From UBA11606 sp039815945 (GTDB lineage Bacteria > Actinomycetota > Acidimicrobiia > Acidimicrobiales > Aldehydirespiratoraceae): DNA of 6,214 bases. The stretch is from assembly GCA_039815945.1 (NCBI GenBank), contig JBCBYI010000220.1, positions 1 through 6,214 on the forward strand. Reading direction: 5' to 3'. The position numbers and the translations under genes were made by a program. Shown here one piece after another: positions 5,357 to 6,214 of the stretch (its first letter is position 1; each line of letters starts with the position of its first letter). Under the pieces are notes generated by a model that had not been told where the DNA came from, did no database searches, and saw nothing but the letters and a program-made list of their open reading frames with translations.

Positions 5357-6214
5357 GTGCCCAGCCGCGACGCCACCCCATCCGAACGCCGCAATCTCGC
5401 GGTTCGGGTCTCCCCTGCGGCGCTGCGGCACGTCCGCCGTGGCCATCCCTGGATCTACGACCAGGCGATCGAACGCTCCTCCCACGACGGTGAACCCGGC
5501 GACCTCGCGGTCGTGTTCGACGACAAGCGAGCCTTCGCCGCGATCGGCCTGTGGGATCCGACCTCACCGATCCGGATCCGGGTGCTGGCCAACCGGCAGA
5601 CCTCGGTCGGTCCCGAGCTGTGGCGGACGAGGATCGCCGAAGCGGTCGAGCGGCGCCGCCCGCTCGTCGACGACCCCGACGTCACCGGCCTGCGTTGGCT
5701 GCACGGCGAGAACGACCGCGTTCCCGGCCTGGTCGTCGACGGGTACGGACCGACCCTCGTGGTGAAGCTCTACTCCCCTGCGTGGCTCCCCCACCTCGAC
5801 GACGTCGTCGATGCGCTCGTCGACTCCCTCGAACCCGAGCGGGTGATCCTGCGGCTGGCCCGATCGGTACCGGCGACCCCGGGCCGGGCCGACGGCGACG
5901 TGCTGCTCGGCGACCGACCCGACGCGAGTGTGGCCTTCCTCGAGAACGGCCACACGATGACCGCCGACCCCGTCGACGGCCAAAAGACCGGCTACTTCCT
6001 CGACCAGCGGGCCAACCGGCGCTCGTTCGGCGACCTGGCCGAGGGCCGCGACGTTCTCGACGTGTTCTGCTGCCACGGAGGCTTCTCCGTGCACGCGGCG
6101 GCCGGCGGGGCCCGCTCCGTCGTGTCGACCGACCTGTCGCCCCACGCCACCGACTCCGCCCGCCGCCACGTCGCAGCCAATGCGCCCGGCGTCGATCACC
6201 GGGTCACGACCGGC
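5357..6214 (+). CDS. RlmI-like 23S rRNA cytosine-C5 methyltransferase, 3' end missing
   Basis: The open frame runs off the right edge; 286 residues are visible, of roughly 390-400 expected for the family. Members place a methyl group from SAM on C5 of a cytosine in 23S rRNA (C1962 in E. coli). The order matches: an N-terminal PUA domain (about 14-78, with RRGHPWIYDQAI); a middle segment with RWLHGENDRVPGLVVDGYG (113-131); the DPVDGQKTGYFLDQRANR hallmark (204-221); and SAM motif I LDVFCCHGGFSVHAA (234-248), followed by the acidic strand end STDLSP (257-262). The usual FCYTGG is FCCHGG here. The catalytic cysteines lie beyond the window and cannot be checked. An in-frame TAG at 5345 makes the GTG at 5357 the first possible start, and the PUA domain begins soon after. 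It probably has its own promoter and is unrelated in function to the glycosyltransferases. Confidence 0.9.
   Translation, partial: MPSRDATPSERRNLAVRVSPAALRHVRRGHPWIYDQAIERSSHDGEPGDLAVVFDDKRAFAAIGLWDPTSPIRIRVLANRQTSVGPELWRTRIAEAVERRRPLVDDPDVTGLRWLHGENDRVPGLVVDGYGPTLVVKLYSPAWLPHLDDVVDALVDSLEPERVILRLARSVPATPGRADGDVLLGDRPDASVAFLENGHTMTADPVDGQKTGYFLDQRANRRSFGDLAEGRDVLDVFCCHGGFSVHAAAGGARSVVSTDLSPHATDSARRHVAANAPGVDHRVTTG

Noticed and set aside
4433..5485. A 350-codon minus-strand frame opposite the second glycosyltransferase
   Set aside because: It is antisense to a gene with clear GT motifs and spans the intergenic gap and the start of the next gene; its composition is that of a shadow frame.

Overview
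The window is GC-rich throughout, with heavy use of G/C at third codon positions. It reads as a chromosomal stretch of a high-GC actinobacterium. Several starts without a Shine-Dalgarno sequence have a TANNNT-like element 6-7 nt upstream, the leaderless pattern common in Actinomycetota. An Acidimicrobiia-like source is my guess from overall style; nothing here proves it. No tRNA, rRNA, CRISPR array, transposase or integrase is visible.

Left block, plus strand (1-708): the 3' part of a GNAT-type N-acetyltransferase overlaps by four bases (GTGA) with a complete Nudix hydrolase, so the two are probably translated together. A GC-rich hairpin at 713-730 lies between this pair and the convergent gene that follows.

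Middle block, minus strand (737-3099): a PLP-dependent fold-type II enzyme of the threonine/serine dehydratase - serine racemase type lies upstream of a 454-residue protein I cannot assign. That protein has a compact, probably beta-rich N-terminus, an Arg/Gly/Asp low-complexity tract encoded by imperfect DNA repeats, a helix-rich C-terminal half, and a Pro/Ala tail ending in acidic residues. Its composition suggests a nucleic-acid-binding, perhaps condensate-forming, protein. It is the most novel-looking gene here.

Divergent intergenic region (3100-3359): this 260 bp stretch is unusually structured. It holds an AT-rich island, four tandem units of 15-16 bp (3193-3254), a short palindrome (3258-3269), and a CTCA-N16-GCCGAT element (3283-3308) resembling promoters read by FliA/WhiG-type (sigma-28 family) sigma factors in actinobacteria.

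Right block, plus strand (3360-6214): two family 2 glycosyltransferases are tightly packed, the second with a clear AGGAG ribosome binding site, and probably act in one surface-glycan or glycoprotein pathway. After 27 bp comes the 5' part of an RlmI-type 23S rRNA cytosine methyltransferase that runs off the window and seems to have its own leaderless promoter.

There is no obvious complete new defence or mobile system. The points worth following are the unassigned RGR/RGG protein and the structured regulatory region with a sigma-28-like promoter ahead of the glycosyltransferase pair.
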